Program-made: the position numbers and the translations under genes
The notes under the pieces: model-generated
Told to the model about the DNA's origin: nothing
Seen by the model: only the letters and a program-made list of their open reading frames with translations
Databases searched by the model: none
Shown here: in pieces, positions 27,439 through 37,300 of the stretch
Numbering within the stretch: the first letter of the stretch is position 1
How the letters are laid out: each line of letters starts with the position of its first letter
Source of the DNA: Clostridia bacterium
GTDB taxonomy: Bacteria; Bacillota; Clostridia; Christensenellales; Aristaeellaceae
Direction: 5' to 3'
NCBI GenBank assembly: GCA_017936375.1
Contig: JAGBFR010000025.1
Location: 1-64,000, forward strand
DNA length: 64,000 bases

Positions 27439-28271
27439 TGCTGCACATCGGATGCCATCTGTCGTGTTCAGCGGGCTATCTGGCGATGGGCCGTCAGGCG
27501 CTGGCGATCGGGGCGGATACGTTTCAGTTTTTCACGCGCAATCCGCGCGGCGGCTCGGTCAAGGCGTTTGACCCGGAGGACGCGAAGGCGCTGGTTGATT
27601 TCATGCAGGCGCACCGCTTTGCGCCCGTGCTGGCGCATGCGCCGTATACGCTCAATGCCTGCGCAGCGGAGCCCTCCATCCGCGAGTTTGCGGAGCGGAC
27701 GATGCGCGAGGATCTGGAGCGGCTTTCGCATATTCCCGGCGCGATGCTCAATTTCCATCCCGGCAGCCATGTGAAGCAGGGCGCGGAGACGGGCATACGG
27801 CTGATCGCGCAGATGCTCGATCGTGTCCTGACCGCGGACATTCAGACGCCTGTGCTGCTTGAGACCATGGCGGGCAAGGGCAGCGAGGTCGGCCGCAGCT
27901 TTGAGGAGCTGCGCGCGATCATGGACGCCAGCCGCGAGGGGGACAGGCTGGGCGTTTGCCTAGATACCTGCCATGTATCCGACGCGGGCTATGACGTCGT
28001 CGGGCGGCTTGACGACGTGCTGGAGGAGTTTGACCGGGTCGTGGGCCTTGAGCGCCTTCGTGCCATCCATATCAATGACAGCAAGAATCCGCCCGGCAGC
28101 CGCAAGGACAGGCATGAGCGGATCGGCGAAGGGCAGATCGGGCTGGAAGCGCTGGTGCGCGTGATCAATCATCCTGCGCTGCGCAGCCTGCCCTTCTATC
28201 TGGAGACGCCCAATGAGATTGACGGCTATGCGCAGGAGATTGCGCTGCTGCGCAGCCGGTATAAGGAATGA
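27438..28271 (+). CDS. nfo: Endonuclease IV (deoxyribonuclease IV)
   Basis: 277 residues, a TIM-barrel AP endonuclease that nicks DNA 5' of abasic sites in base-excision repair. Zinc-ligand motifs are in order: HAPYTLN, LNFHPGSH, LLETMAGKGSEVG, CLDTCHVSDAGYD, HINDSKNPPGSRKDRHERIGEGQIG and FYLETPN. Length and start (LHIGCHLSCSAGY) match the family. The start codon overlaps the acyltransferase stop. Confidence 0.93.
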   Translation: MLHIGCHLSCSAGYLAMGRQALAIGADTFQFFTRNPRGGSVKAFDPEDAKALVDFMQAHRFAPVLAHAPYTLNACAAEPSIREFAERTMREDLERLSHIPGAMLNFHPGSHVKQGAETGIRLIAQMLDRVLTADIQTPVLLETMAGKGSEVGRSFEELRAIMDASREGDRLGVCLDTCHVSDAGYDVVGRLDDVLEEFDRVVGLERLRAIHINDSKNPPGSRKDRHERIGEGQIGLEALVRVINHPALRSLPFYLETPNEIDGYAQEIALLRSRYKE

Positions 28272-28284
28272 GGAGGAACAGAAG

Positions 28285-29193
28285 ATGGAAATCCGTAAGG
28301 TTGGCCTGATCGGCCTTGGCGCGGTGGGCATGAACTTTGGCGAGCACCTGCTTGACGCCGGCGCGGATCTGCTGGTCATCGCCGACGAGGGACGCATCGC
28401 CCGCTTCAGGGAAGAGGGCCTGTACAGCAATGGAAAGAAGATTGAATTCACCTATGCCTCGCCGAAGGAGGCGCAGGAGGTGGATCTGCTGCTGATCGCC
28501 ACAAAGATCGGCGGGCTGCGCGGGGCGATGGAGACCGCCGCGCCCTTTATCGGCGCGCATACGCTGCTTGTCTGCCTGATCAACGGCATCACCAGCGAGA
28601 GCCTGCTCGCCGAACGCTTTGGCGGGGAGAATGTGCTATACAGCGTTGCGCAGGGTATGGACGCGGTCAAGGTGGGCAATCAGCTCACTTACACGAATTC
28701 CGGCAGGATCGTGCTGGGTGAAAAGGAGCCCGGCCCCGTCTCTGCGCGCGTGCAGGCGGTGGCGGATTACCTGAACAGCCATGGCGTGACCTGCCAGCCG
28801 GTGGAGGATATGGTCCGCCGCCAGTGGGGCAAGCTGATGCTCAACGTCGGCCTCAATCAGGCCTGCATGGTCTTTGAGGGCGATTATTCCGCCGTGCAGA
28901 AGCCCGGCAGGGCGCGCGATACGATGCTTGGCGCGATGCGCGAGGCGCAGACGCTCGCCGCGCTGGAGGGCTTTGCGATCAGCGAGGCGGAGTTTGAAGA
29001 GTGGGTGGCGATGGTCGACGGCCTCGCGCCGGAGGGCAAGCCGAGCATGCGCCAGGACGGCGAGGCGCACAGGAAGAGCGAGGTCGAGCTTTTCGCCGAT
29101 ACGATGATCCGCCTCAGTGAAAAGCATGGCGTGCCCGTCCCCGTCAACCGCTGGCTCTACGAGCGCGTGATGGAGATGGAAGCGGCTTACTGA
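28285..29193 (+). CDS. panE: 2-dehydropantoate 2-reductase
   Basis: 302 residues with ATG at 28285 behind AGGAGG. An N-terminal Rossmann fold (VGLIGLGAVGMNFG) binds NADPH, and the ApbA_C helical domain (QWGKLMLNVGLNQACMVF, catalytic Lys in WGKL) completes the enzyme. It reduces ketopantoate to pantoate for coenzyme A synthesis. The paralogous family also includes other ketoacid reductases, and no panB/panC gene is nearby, so the exact substrate is less certain than the fold. Confidence 0.85.
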   Translation: MEIRKVGLIGLGAVGMNFGEHLLDAGADLLVIADEGRIARFREEGLYSNGKKIEFTYASPKEAQEVDLLLIATKIGGLRGAMETAAPFIGAHTLLVCLINGITSESLLAERFGGENVLYSVAQGMDAVKVGNQLTYTNSGRIVLGEKEPGPVSARVQAVADYLNSHGVTCQPVEDMVRRQWGKLMLNVGLNQACMVFEGDYSAVQKPGRARDTMLGAMREAQTLAALEGFAISEAEFEEWVAMVDGLAPEGKPSMRQDGEAHRKSEVELFADTMIRLSEKHGVPVPVNRWLYERVMEMEAAY

Positions 29194-29213
29194 TCCCATT
29201 CCAAAGCATAAAG

Positions 29214-29244
29214 AAAACTGCCCGGCAGAATCGGACAGTTTTTT
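29214..29244. terminator. Bidirectional terminator panE/ansA
   Basis: AAAACTG-C-CCG (29214-29224) pairs with CGG-A-CAGTTTT (29232-29242) with one mismatch, T run after. It lies between convergent genes. Confidence 0.8.
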
Positions 29245-29292
29245 CATATCGGGGAAGAATTGGGTGATTTGAAGCGTCTTATATGTAACGGC

Positions 29293-30294
29293 TCAGACGA
29301 AGCGCAGCAGATCGTGCGACACAGGCTGATAGAAGAGTACTGCGATCTCGCTGAGCTCATGCGCCTGCGGGAGGATCCACATGAGCTTGGTGACGACGGA
29401 CTCGACCGTCATCGTGTGCGCCTGCAGGACGCCCGGCGTATCCGCCACGCGCGCGCCGACCTGATAGACGGACAGATCGCTGCCTTCGTGCGGCACCTGC
29501 GTGGTGATGACGATGGGCTTGCCGATGCGCGCCCATGCAGCGACGGCGGCAAGGAAATCCTCGCTTTCATAGCAGGGGAGGCCGCCCACGCCGAAGCTCT
29601 CGATCACCAGCGCGTCAAAGCTGTCCAGCAGCGTATAGAGCACGCCCGGATTCATGCCGGGGATGAGGCGCAGGACAAAGACGCGGGGGTTGAGCTGATC
29701 GTAGAAGACGGGGCAGCCCTCGGGCTTGGGCTCGCGGATATAGTGAAGGATGCGTCCCTCGCGAAGGAGGGCGACGTCGGGATAATCGATGCTGGAAAAG
29801 GCGTTGAGGGATTTGGTGCGTGTCTTGCGCGCACGCGTGCCGGTGATGACCCGGCCGTCAAAGACCAGCAGCACGCCGTGAAGCTCGTCATCCTGCGCGG
29901 CGAGGAAGGCGTCGTAGAGATTGCGGCGCGCGTCCGTATCCTGAGAGTAGATGGACTTCTGCGAGCCGGTGAGGACGATGGGCTTGGCGCTTTGCTGGAT
30001 GAGATAGGACAGGGCGCTGGCGGTATAGGCCATGGTGTCCGTGCCGTGGGTGATGACAAAGCCGTCGTAGTCCTCGTAATGCTTGCGCACGCAGGCGGCG
30101 ATGGCCAGCCAGCATTCTGGGGACATGTTCGTCGAATCGATATTCATCAGCTGCAGGGCGTCGATGCGGCACAAATCCCGCAGCGCAGGCACACAGTCAA
30201 GGATATCCTGCGCGCGCAGCTGCGGCGCGAGGCCGGCGATCGTGGGCCGGCTGGCGATGGTGCCGCCGGTGGCGATGAGCAGAATGCTTTTCAT
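29293..30294 (-). CDS. ansA: L-asparaginase (type I, cytosolic)
   Basis: 333 residues. Hydrolyses asparagine to aspartate and ammonia. The two catalytic-Thr regions are present: ATGGTIAS at residue ~9 and ITHGTDTMAYTASAL at ~82-95. No signal peptide, consistent with the type I cytosolic enzyme. The RPTIAGLAP loop and the C-terminal regulatory region (VVITTQVPHEG) are complete. The start ATG 30294 follows GAAAGGAACGCG. Confidence 0.92.
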   Translation of the reverse strand: MKSILLIATGGTIASRPTIAGLAPQLRAQDILDCVPALRDLCRIDALQLMNIDSTNMSPECWLAIAACVRKHYEDYDGFVITHGTDTMAYTASALSYLIQQSAKPIVLTGSQKSIYSQDTDARRNLYDAFLAAQDDELHGVLLVFDGRVITGTRARKTRTKSLNAFSSIDYPDVALLREGRILHYIREPKPEGCPVFYDQLNPRVFVLRLIPGMNPGVLYTLLDSFDALVIESFGVGGLPCYESEDFLAAVAAWARIGKPIVITTQVPHEGSDLSVYQVGARVADTPGVLQAHTMTVESVVTKLMWILPQAHELSEIAVLFYQPVSHDLLRFV

Positions 30295-30325
30295 GAGGCG
30301 CGTTCCTTTCGCGTTTGCTGGTAAC

Positions 30326-30353
30326 AGTATACCACGTTTTTGAGGGATGAAAA
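30326..30353 (-). promoter_or_regulatory. Promoter of ansA
   Basis: On the minus strand, TTTTCA (30348-30353), 16-base spacer and TATACT (30326-30331), about 30 bases before the ansA start. Confidence 0.5.
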
Positions 30354-30360
30354 AGAGGCT

Positions 30361-30389
30361 TTGACGAATGGCGCACGGGATGATATAAT
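30361..30389 (+). promoter_or_regulatory. Promoter of the small exported protein
   Basis: TTGACG (30361-30366), 17-base spacer, TATAAT (30384-30389); near-consensus sigma-A promoter about 80 bases before ATG 30471. Confidence 0.8.
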
Positions 30390-30470
30390 ATACGACCGTG
30401 ATCCATTTGCCATAGAGAAAAGGGCGGCGCGCTGCTGGCAGCTGCCGGCCGGAATCAAGGAGGATACAGA

Positions 30471-30968
30471 ATGAAAAAACTGATGACTGCGCTGATGGCG
30501 CTTATGCTGCTGCTGCCCGCGCTTGCGCTGGCGGCGGGCCCCGTGCTGCTCGTTGAGCTGCCGGAAGATGCGCTGATGGTGGAGAATATTGAGTTTGAGG
30601 ATGGGGATTTCATCCAGACCTATCAGATGGGCGGCGCTCAGGTGCAGCTGCTGCGCTATGCGTCCTTTGACATGACTGTCGAGGAGTTGGCGATGAGCGA
30701 CTGGGCCGGTGCGCAGAATGTCCTGCCGATGGAGATGACCCGCGTGGGCAATTTCCCGATGAGCGGCGTGACGCTGACCTATGCCGAGGAGGGGCAGGAG
30801 CCTCTTGACGTGACCCTTGCTCTGGTGGACGCCGGCGCGTATACGCTGGTGTTCAGCGCGGTGGTTCCGCAGGGCGCGGACGAGGCTGTGCATGCGCAGA
30901 TCGACGCCCTTGTAAAGACCATGCAGGTCTACAGCGAGGAGCTGGGCGGCGAGGGCGAAGTGGGCTGA
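30471..30968 (+). CDS. Small exported protein of unknown function
   Basis: 165 residues with a clear signal peptide (MKKLMTALMALMLLLPALALAAG, cleavage after ALA). The mature part is acidic and predicted alpha/beta, without Cys, lipobox or recognised domain (SFDMTVEELAMSDW, MSGVTLTYAEEGQEP). It has its own strong promoter and its own terminator, so it is a monocistronic unit. It resembles small secreted stand-alone proteins of Clostridia; no function can be given. Confidence 0.75.
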   Translation: MKKLMTALMALMLLLPALALAAGPVLLVELPEDALMVENIEFEDGDFIQTYQMGGAQVQLLRYASFDMTVEELAMSDWAGAQNVLPMEMTRVGNFPMSGVTLTYAEEGQEPLDVTLALVDAGAYTLVFSAVVPQGADEAVHAQIDALVKTMQVYSEELGGEGEVG

Positions 30969-30992
30969 GGCTCCAAATAAACAGCACACAGG

Positions 30993-31026
30993 AAAAGCAG
31001 CGGTGATCAAAGCGCCGCTGCTTTTT
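30993..31026. terminator. Bidirectional terminator
   Basis: 11-bp stem AAAAGCAGCGG/CCGCTGCTTTT (30993-31003, 31015-31025) and T run, between the exported-protein gene and convergent murC. Confidence 0.88.
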
Positions 31027-31044
31027 TATGTGATGGAAATAAGA

Positions 31045-32439
31045 TCAGAGGACGTAATCGTCGCCGTGCTTCTGGATCTGCGCATTGAGCAGATGGACGT
31101 CGCCGCAGCTCATGGTGATGACCAGATCGCCGGGCTGCCAGTTCGCGCGGAGGAAGCGCTCCGCGTCGTCAAACGTCGGGGTGTAGTGCACGCGCTTGCC
31201 CGTCGCGGCGATGGCGTCCACGAGCATGGTGGAATGGATGTCGCCGGGGTCCTTTTCCCGTGCGGCGAAGATGTCCGTGATCAGGATCTCGTCGGCGAGA
31301 TCGCAGCAGTGGATGTAGTCCGCAAAGAGGGACTTGACGCGTGAATAGGTGTGCGGCTGCATGACGGCGAAGAGCCTGTTATGCGGCTGATGGGCGGCAT
31401 TCTCCAGCGCGCTGTGCATCTCAGCGGGGTTGTGGCCGTAATCGGTGTAGAGCTTCACGCCGCAGACCGTGCCCGTATGCTCAAAGCGCCTGTGCGGCGC
31501 AGTGAAGCGGGAGAGGGATTCGGCGACGACGCAGGCGTCTGCGCCGACCTCCACGCAGGCGGCGATGGTCGCCAGCGCATGCATGACATTGTACTCGCCG
31601 GGGACGTGCAGAACGACGTGCGCCTTGACCTCCCCATCGAATGCCGCGTCAAACTGCGTGCAGCCGGTCTCGTCATAGACGAGATTGGCCGGCTGCCAGC
31701 TGCAGCCCGCGCCAAAGCCATAGCTGACGGTCTTGACCGGGAGCGCCTGCATCAGGCGGACGACGCGCTCGTCATCGCCGTTGCCGATGCATACGCCATC
31801 CTCCGGCAGGAGGGCGAAGAAGCGGGCGAAGGCGGAGCAGATGTCGTCGATATCCTTGTAGAAATCGAGATGGTCTTCCTCGATATTGGTCACCACGGCG
31901 ATCGTCGGATGGAACTGCAGGAAGCTGGCGTTGAATTCACACGCCTCCACAACAAAGGTCTCATGGCTGCCGATGCGCGTGCTGCCGCCGATGTAATCCA
32001 GCTGACCGCCGATATGCACGGTGGGGTCGAGCCCGGCGTCGAGGAGCACCTCGGCGATCATGGAGGTGGTGGTGGTTTTGCCATGCGTGCCGCAGACGTT
32101 GATGGCGTGGCGATAGCCCTCCATCAGCTGCCCGAGGAGCGTTGCGCGCTCCATCTGCGGGATGCCAAGCGCCAGTGCGCGGGCGCGCTCGGGGTTCTCG
32201 GCGGAGATGGCGGCGGAATAGACGACCAGATCCGCGCCGTCGACATTCTCGGCGCGATGGCCGATGGAGACGCTGATGCCGCGGGCGGCGAGCGCATCGG
32301 TCATATAGGAGCGGGCATTGTCAGAGCCCGAGACCTTGACGCCGGTCTTGGCGAGCATGCCGGCAAGGCCGCTCATCGAGCTGCCTCCGATGCCGATCAT
32401 GTGAACGCGCTTTCCGGTATAATCCTTGATATGCGGCAT
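31045..32439 (-). CDS. murC: UDP-N-acetylmuramate--L-alanine ligase
   Basis: 464 residues. Adds L-Ala to UDP-MurNAc, the first stem-peptide step of cell-wall synthesis. N-terminal UDP-binding Rossmann (HMIGIGGSSMSGLAGML), ATP P-loop VCGTHGKTTTTSMIAEVL, central-domain VVTNIEEDHLDFY and the C-terminal ligase domain (YTDYGHNPAEM, MQPHTYSR) are all present. AAGGAGGCACATT precedes ATG 32439. It stands alone here rather than in a dcw cluster. The ~305-base gap to purR holds divergent control DNA. Confidence 0.95.
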   Translation of the reverse strand: MPHIKDYTGKRVHMIGIGGSSMSGLAGMLAKTGVKVSGSDNARSYMTDALAARGISVSIGHRAENVDGADLVVYSAAISAENPERARALALGIPQMERATLLGQLMEGYRHAINVCGTHGKTTTTSMIAEVLLDAGLDPTVHIGGQLDYIGGSTRIGSHETFVVEACEFNASFLQFHPTIAVVTNIEEDHLDFYKDIDDICSAFARFFALLPEDGVCIGNGDDERVVRLMQALPVKTVSYGFGAGCSWQPANLVYDETGCTQFDAAFDGEVKAHVVLHVPGEYNVMHALATIAACVEVGADACVVAESLSRFTAPHRRFEHTGTVCGVKLYTDYGHNPAEMHSALENAAHQPHNRLFAVMQPHTYSRVKSLFADYIHCCDLADEILITDIFAAREKDPGDIHSTMLVDAIAATGKRVHYTPTFDDAERFLRANWQPGDLVITMSCGDVHLLNAQIQKHGDDYVL

Positions 32440-32648
32440 AATGTGCCTCCTTGCTGTGCTGTAAGGCGCGTGCTATGTGCACGTCAGCCGTCATAGTGAA
32501 ATGGGCATGATAAGAATATTATACGTCAAACGGGACCCTGCAATCAACCGGAAAGCAGAAATCAAAGACAAAAATTTGCCTGAATGGACGAAGGAAGGCA
32601 GCTGAGAGACGGAAGAAGCTGAAATTTTTGAGAAATTTCAAAAATGGC

Positions 32649-32726
32649 TGGATTTCTGTCAAAACATGAATTATAATATGTAATAAACTGCCTAACATTC
32701 GGGAAAAATTGATGCAGGAATATTCG
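32649..32726 (+). promoter_or_regulatory. purR promoter with possible operator repeats
   Basis: The murC-purR gap (32440-32744) holds this promoter and no gene. TGGATT (32649-32654), 17-base spacer, TATAAT (32672-32677). Downstream, AACATTCG (32694-32701) and AATATTCG (32719-32726) lie 25 bases apart. Read on the minus strand they give CGAATGTT/CGAATATT, close to the CCGAACAWT core of PurR boxes. Autoregulation is inference. Confidence 0.45.
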
Positions 32727-32744
32727 TATTTGGGAGGGACTAGC

Positions 32745-33587
32745 ATGGACCGCATCCGCCGAAATGAGCGTCTTGCCGCCATGACAAGGATTCTTGTTGA
32801 ATCCCCTAATAAGATTCTGACGCTTGGAACGTTTTGTGAGATGTTTGGCGCGGCCAAGTCCACGCTCAGCGAGGATATCGACATTCTGCGTGGTGTGTTC
32901 GCGCAGTTCCATCTGGGTCAGCTGGATACCGTGACCGGCGCTGCAGGCGGCGTGCGCTATCGCCCCGTTCCGTCTGCGGAGGATGCGCATCTCTGGGTGA
33001 AGGAGCTTGCGCAGATGCTCTCCACGCCGGACAGGCTGCTTCCGGGCGGGTTCATCTATATGGCGGATATCCTTGCCATGCCGGAGCAGGTGGAGCGCAT
33101 GGGCGCTGTGATCGCCGCTCAGTATTATCGCGCGGAGCCGGACTTTGTCCTGACGATGGAGACCAAGGGCATTCCGATCGCGATGATGACGGCCAAGATG
33201 CTTGGCGTGCCGATGGTCATCGTCCGCCGCGACAGCAAGGTCTATGAGGGCCCGGCGGTCAATATCAACTATCTTTCCGGCTCCGGCGGAAGGGTGGAGA
33301 CGATGAGCCTCTCCCGCCGCGCGGTGAAGGAGGGGCAGCGCGCGCTGATTATTGACGATTTCATGCGCGCAGGCGGCACGGCGCGCGGTATGGTCGACAT
33401 GATGCGCGAATTCTCGGTGACGGTTGTCGGCGTGTGCGTGCTGGCTGCGACGCAGGAACCTGTGCGCAAGCGCATTGACGGCGTCAAGTCTCTGCTGGTC
33501 ATCGAGGGTGCGGACGAAAACAGCAGCACCATCAGCATCCGTCCGTCTGCATGGCTGACCAGCGCAGCGGAGAAGTCGAAGGCATAA
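32745..33587 (+). CDS. purR: Purine operon repressor PurR (Bacillus type)
   Basis: 280 residues. An N-terminal winged-helix DNA-binding domain (~1-75: RNERLAAMTRILVESPNKILTLGTFCEMFGAAKSTLSEDIDIL) is followed by a PRTase-fold effector domain with the PRPP loop LIIDDFMRAGGTARG. In B. subtilis this repressor controls purine genes and is released by PRPP. The ATG at 32745 has GGGAGGGACTAGC upstream; a 12-residue longer version from 32709 is less likely. Purine biosynthesis genes are not in the window. Confidence 0.92.
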   Translation: MDRIRRNERLAAMTRILVESPNKILTLGTFCEMFGAAKSTLSEDIDILRGVFAQFHLGQLDTVTGAAGGVRYRPVPSAEDAHLWVKELAQMLSTPDRLLPGGFIYMADILAMPEQVERMGAVIAAQYYRAEPDFVLTMETKGIPIAMMTAKMLGVPMVIVRRDSKVYEGPAVNINYLSGSGGRVETMSLSRRAVKEGQRALIIDDFMRAGGTARGMVDMMREFSVTVVGVCVLAATQEPVRKRIDGVKSLLVIEGADENSSTISIRPSAWLTSAAEKSKA

Positions 33588-33641
33588 CGGCGTTTGGGGA
33601 CGCGCATATGCGTGAAACCCGAACGATCAGCATAAAATCAA

Positions 33642-33668
33642 GCGGGGGCCCCTGTATGGGACTCCCGC
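33642..33668 (+). other. GC-rich hairpin in the pth leader
   Basis: GCGGG (33642-33646) pairs with CCCGC (33664-33668) and the inner GGCCCC/GGGACT partly pairs. No T run follows, so it is not a simple terminator; it may stabilise or separate the purR and pth messages. Confidence 0.4.
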
Positions 33669-33700
33669 ATAGGCTGTTTTGGGATAACGGAGGTTTACAT

Positions 33701-34270
33701 ATGTTTATTGTGATCGGCCTGGGCAATCCGGGCAGGGAATACGCGAGAACGCGGCACAACGTCGGCTTTGACGTGATCGATGTGCTCAGCGAGAAGTATG
33801 GCATTCCGCTGACGAAAAATGCCATGCATGGTCAGATTGGCGAGGGCTTTGTCGGCGGGGAGAAGCTGATCCTTGTCAAGCCGCAGACATTCATGAATCT
33901 CTCCGGCCAGTGTGTGACGGAGATCGTCTCCTGGTATAAGCCGGAGATGGACCGCGTGCTGCTTATCTACGACGACATTGATCTGCCGCTGGGCAAGCTG
34001 CGCCTGCGCAAGAGCGGCAGCGCCGGCACGCACAATGGCATGCGCTCGGTGATCGGCTTGCTGGGCAGGCAGGATTTCCCGCGCCTTCGCGTGGGCGTGG
34101 GCAAGAAGCCTGAGGGATGGGAGCTGGCTGACTGGGTGCTCTCCCATTATCAGACCGAGGAGGACAGAAAGGTGCAGTTCGACGCCTTCATGCTCGCCGC
34201 GGACGTGGTCATCGACCTGATGAAGAACGGCATCGACAGCGCCATGCGCACCGCGAACACGCAGAAGTGA
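33701..34270 (+). CDS. pth: Peptidyl-tRNA hydrolase
   Basis: 189 residues. Releases peptides from prematurely dropped peptidyl-tRNA. Signature LGNPGREYARTRHNVGF contains the catalytic His (H20 in E. coli), and PQTFMNLSG, DDIDLPLGKLRLRKSGSAGTHNGMRS and the Asp/Asn residues are intact. ATG 33701 follows AACGGAGGTTTACAT; the longer upstream frame overlaps purR and is rejected. The pth-mfd order is the conserved Firmicute arrangement. Confidence 0.95.
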   Translation: MFIVIGLGNPGREYARTRHNVGFDVIDVLSEKYGIPLTKNAMHGQIGEGFVGGEKLILVKPQTFMNLSGQCVTEIVSWYKPEMDRVLLIYDDIDLPLGKLRLRKSGSAGTHNGMRSVIGLLGRQDFPRLRVGVGKKPEGWELADWVLSHYQTEEDRKVQFDAFMLAADVVIDLMKNGIDSAMRTANTQK

Positions 34271-34318
34271 CGCGGCGGGCCATCGCGCAGAGTTGTGTAT
34301 TGACGATAAGGAGTCATC

Positions 34319-37300
34319 ATGCAGACGCATTTCTTATTTGATGCGCTGGAGGAGCTCAAGCCCTTCCGGGAGATTGTGGAGGAATCCGCGAAGCCCGGCG
34401 CGGTGATCGCAGCCTCCGGCCTTGCCGGCGCGCAGAAGATTCATCTTGCCTGTGCGCTGGCGAAGAAGACGGGCAGACCGCTCGTCTTCCTTGCCGCCAG
34501 TGAACGTGCCGCAGCGGAGGCGATGGAGGATGTCGCCTCGCTGACGGATGGCGGCGTGAGCCTCTTTCCGGCGAGGGAGATCACCTTTTATCAGGACGTT
34601 GCGGCCAGCCGTGAGGTCGCCTTCCGCAGGATTGAGACGCTGCGCAGGCTGGTGACGGGCGAGGTGCGCGCTGTCGTCGCCCCGGCGGACGCTGTGCTGC
34701 ACAGGGTCATGCCCCGCAGCGTATTCAATGATTTTACCATCGATCTGCGCACGGGCGAGCGGATGGACATGGATTATCTGGTGGAGAGCCTGCTCGCCGC
34801 AGGATATTCGCGCGAGCACATGGTCGAGGGCAAGGGGCAGTTTTCCGTGCGCGGCGGCATCGTGGACGTCTATCCGGCGGATGCGCTCAATGCGGTGCGT
34901 GTGGAGTTCTTTGACGATGAGGTCGACTCCATCCGCGCCTTTGATGTGATGAGCCAGCGCTCGCTGCACAACCTTCGCGAGATCGTCATCCCGCCGGCGA
35001 GCGAGGCGCCGTCCCTCCCGGAGAGCGCTGAGGAATTTGCGGAGAGAATCGAAGCCGCGCTGCGCGCGCAGAGTGAGCGCATGCGCCGGGCGAAGGAAAA
35101 GGACGACTCGGAAGGCTCGCTCGCTGATCTGCCGCTGGAGGAGGGGGAGATCGCCGTTCCCGCGGCGAAGGAGGCCTTCACTCGCGAGAGCAGGACGCTG
35201 GACCGCTATCAGGAGAATGTCCGCACGGCGCTGGAGCAGATGAAGAAGGGTATTTCCAGCCGCCTGCTGGAAAAGTACATCCACCTGCTCTATGAGCAGA
35301 CGAGCACGCTCTTTGACTACATGCAGCGCCCGATCATCGTGCTGGATGAGCCGGAGGCGCTCTTTGCCCGCATGGACAGCCGTCTGTCCGAATTTGGACA
35401 GGCGATCTCCGCGGCGCTTGAGCGCGGAGACGCCATCCCCGAGCAGGAGGGCCTGATGCTCGGCAAGGATGAGACGATCGAGCTCATGCACGGGCAGACG
35501 ATGCTCGCCCTGACGACAATCCTGCGCCCTGTCGAGCGCCTCAAGCCTACGCTCCTTGCCCAGATGGGCGGCATGGGCGCGGGCAGCTATGGCGGGCGCA
35601 TCAAGGACATGTGCGACGACGTCACCCGCTGGATGAACGATGGGTGGCGCGTGATCATGCTCTCCGGCGGCGCGGCGCGCGGCGAGCGCATGCGCCAGTC
35701 CTTTGAGGACGAGGGCGTCAGGACCCGGTTTGACGAGCTTGGCGCGTCCATGCCGGAGCGCGGAGAGTGCGCGATCTATCCGATGATGCTCTCCGGCGGC
35801 TTCCAGTATCCGCAGATCCGCCTTGCCGTGCTGGTGGAGGGCGACGTCTATGGCGCGAAGGGCGCAAAGGCGAAGGCTAAGACCAAAAAGGGCAGCAAGA
35901 TCGCCTCGTTCACCGATCTGACAGTGGGCGATTACGTCGTCCATGAGATGCACGGCATCGGCATCTATCAGGGAACAAAGCGCATCACCACGGACGGTGC
36001 GGCGCGCGATTATCTGCTGGTGCAGTATCTGGGCAGCGACAAGCTCTTTATCCCCGTGGATCACCTTGACCGCATCCAGAAGTACATCGGCGGCGGCGAG
36101 GCGGCTGCGCCCAAGCTCTCCCGCCTTGGCGGCAAGGACTGGGATAAGCAGAAGAGCAAGGTCCGCGAGAGCCTCAAGGAGCTGGCGTTTGACCTTGTCG
36201 GCCTCTATGCCCAGAGGCAGAAGAACGCGGGCTATGCCTTTGATAAGGACACGCCGTGGCAGCAGGAATTCGAGGAGAATTTCCCCTATGAGGAAACGCC
36301 GGACCAGCTGCAGGCGACGGACGAGATCAAGCGTGACATGGAGCGCGCGCAGCCGATGGATCGCCTGCTCTGCGGCGACGTCGGCTACGGCAAGACGGAG
36401 GTCGCGCTGCGCGCAGCCTTCAAGGCGGTGATGAGCGGCAAGCAGGTCGCCATCCTCGCGCCGACGACCATCCTTGCCCAGCAGCATTACAACACGCTGC
36501 TGCGCCGCTTTGAGGGATTCCCGGTACAGGCGGCGGTCCTGAGCCGCTTTGCCTCGGCAAAGGAGCAGAAGGAAACGCTGCGCCGCGTGGAGGCGGGCGA
36601 GGTGGATATCGTCGTAGGCACGCACAGGCTGCTGGCCAAGGACGTCAAATTCAAGGACCTCGGATTGCTGATCGTCGACGAGGAGCAGCGCTTCGGCGTG
36701 GGGCATAAGGAGACGATCAAGAATCTCAAAAAGAGCGTGGACGTGCTGACCATGTCGGCTACGCCCATCCCGCGTACGCTGCATATGTCCATGGTCGGTA
36801 TCCGCGATATGAGCCTTCTGGAGACGCCGCCGCAGGCGCGCTATCCCGTGCAGACCTATGTCATGGAGTATCAGGACAGCGTCATCCGCGACGCCATCCT
36901 GCGCGAGCTGGGGCGCGGCGGCCAGGTCTTCTTCCTCTACAACCGCGTGGGCTCGATCGACCTATGCTACAAGCAGCTGCAGAAGCTGGTGCCCGAGGCG
37001 CGCATCGCCATCGCGCACGGCCAGATGAAGGAAAATGTGCTGGAGGACGTCATGCTCGACTTCAGCCAGCAGAAATACGATGTGCTCCTGTGCACGACGA
37101 TCATCGAATCCGGCCTCGATATTCCGATGGCCAATACGCTGATCATCTATGATGCGGATCACTTCGGCCTCTCCCAGCTCTATCAGACGAGGGGCCGCGT
37201 CGGCCGCTCGAACAGGCTGGCCTATGCGTACTTCACCGTCCGCCCGGGCAAGGTGCTCTCCGAGACGGCGCAGAAGCGCCTTGACGCCATCCGCGAGTTC

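Noticed and set aside
34334-36784. Minus-strand 816-residue open frame opposite mfd
   Set aside because: His/Arg/Leu-rich shadow caused by GC-rich codons of mfd.
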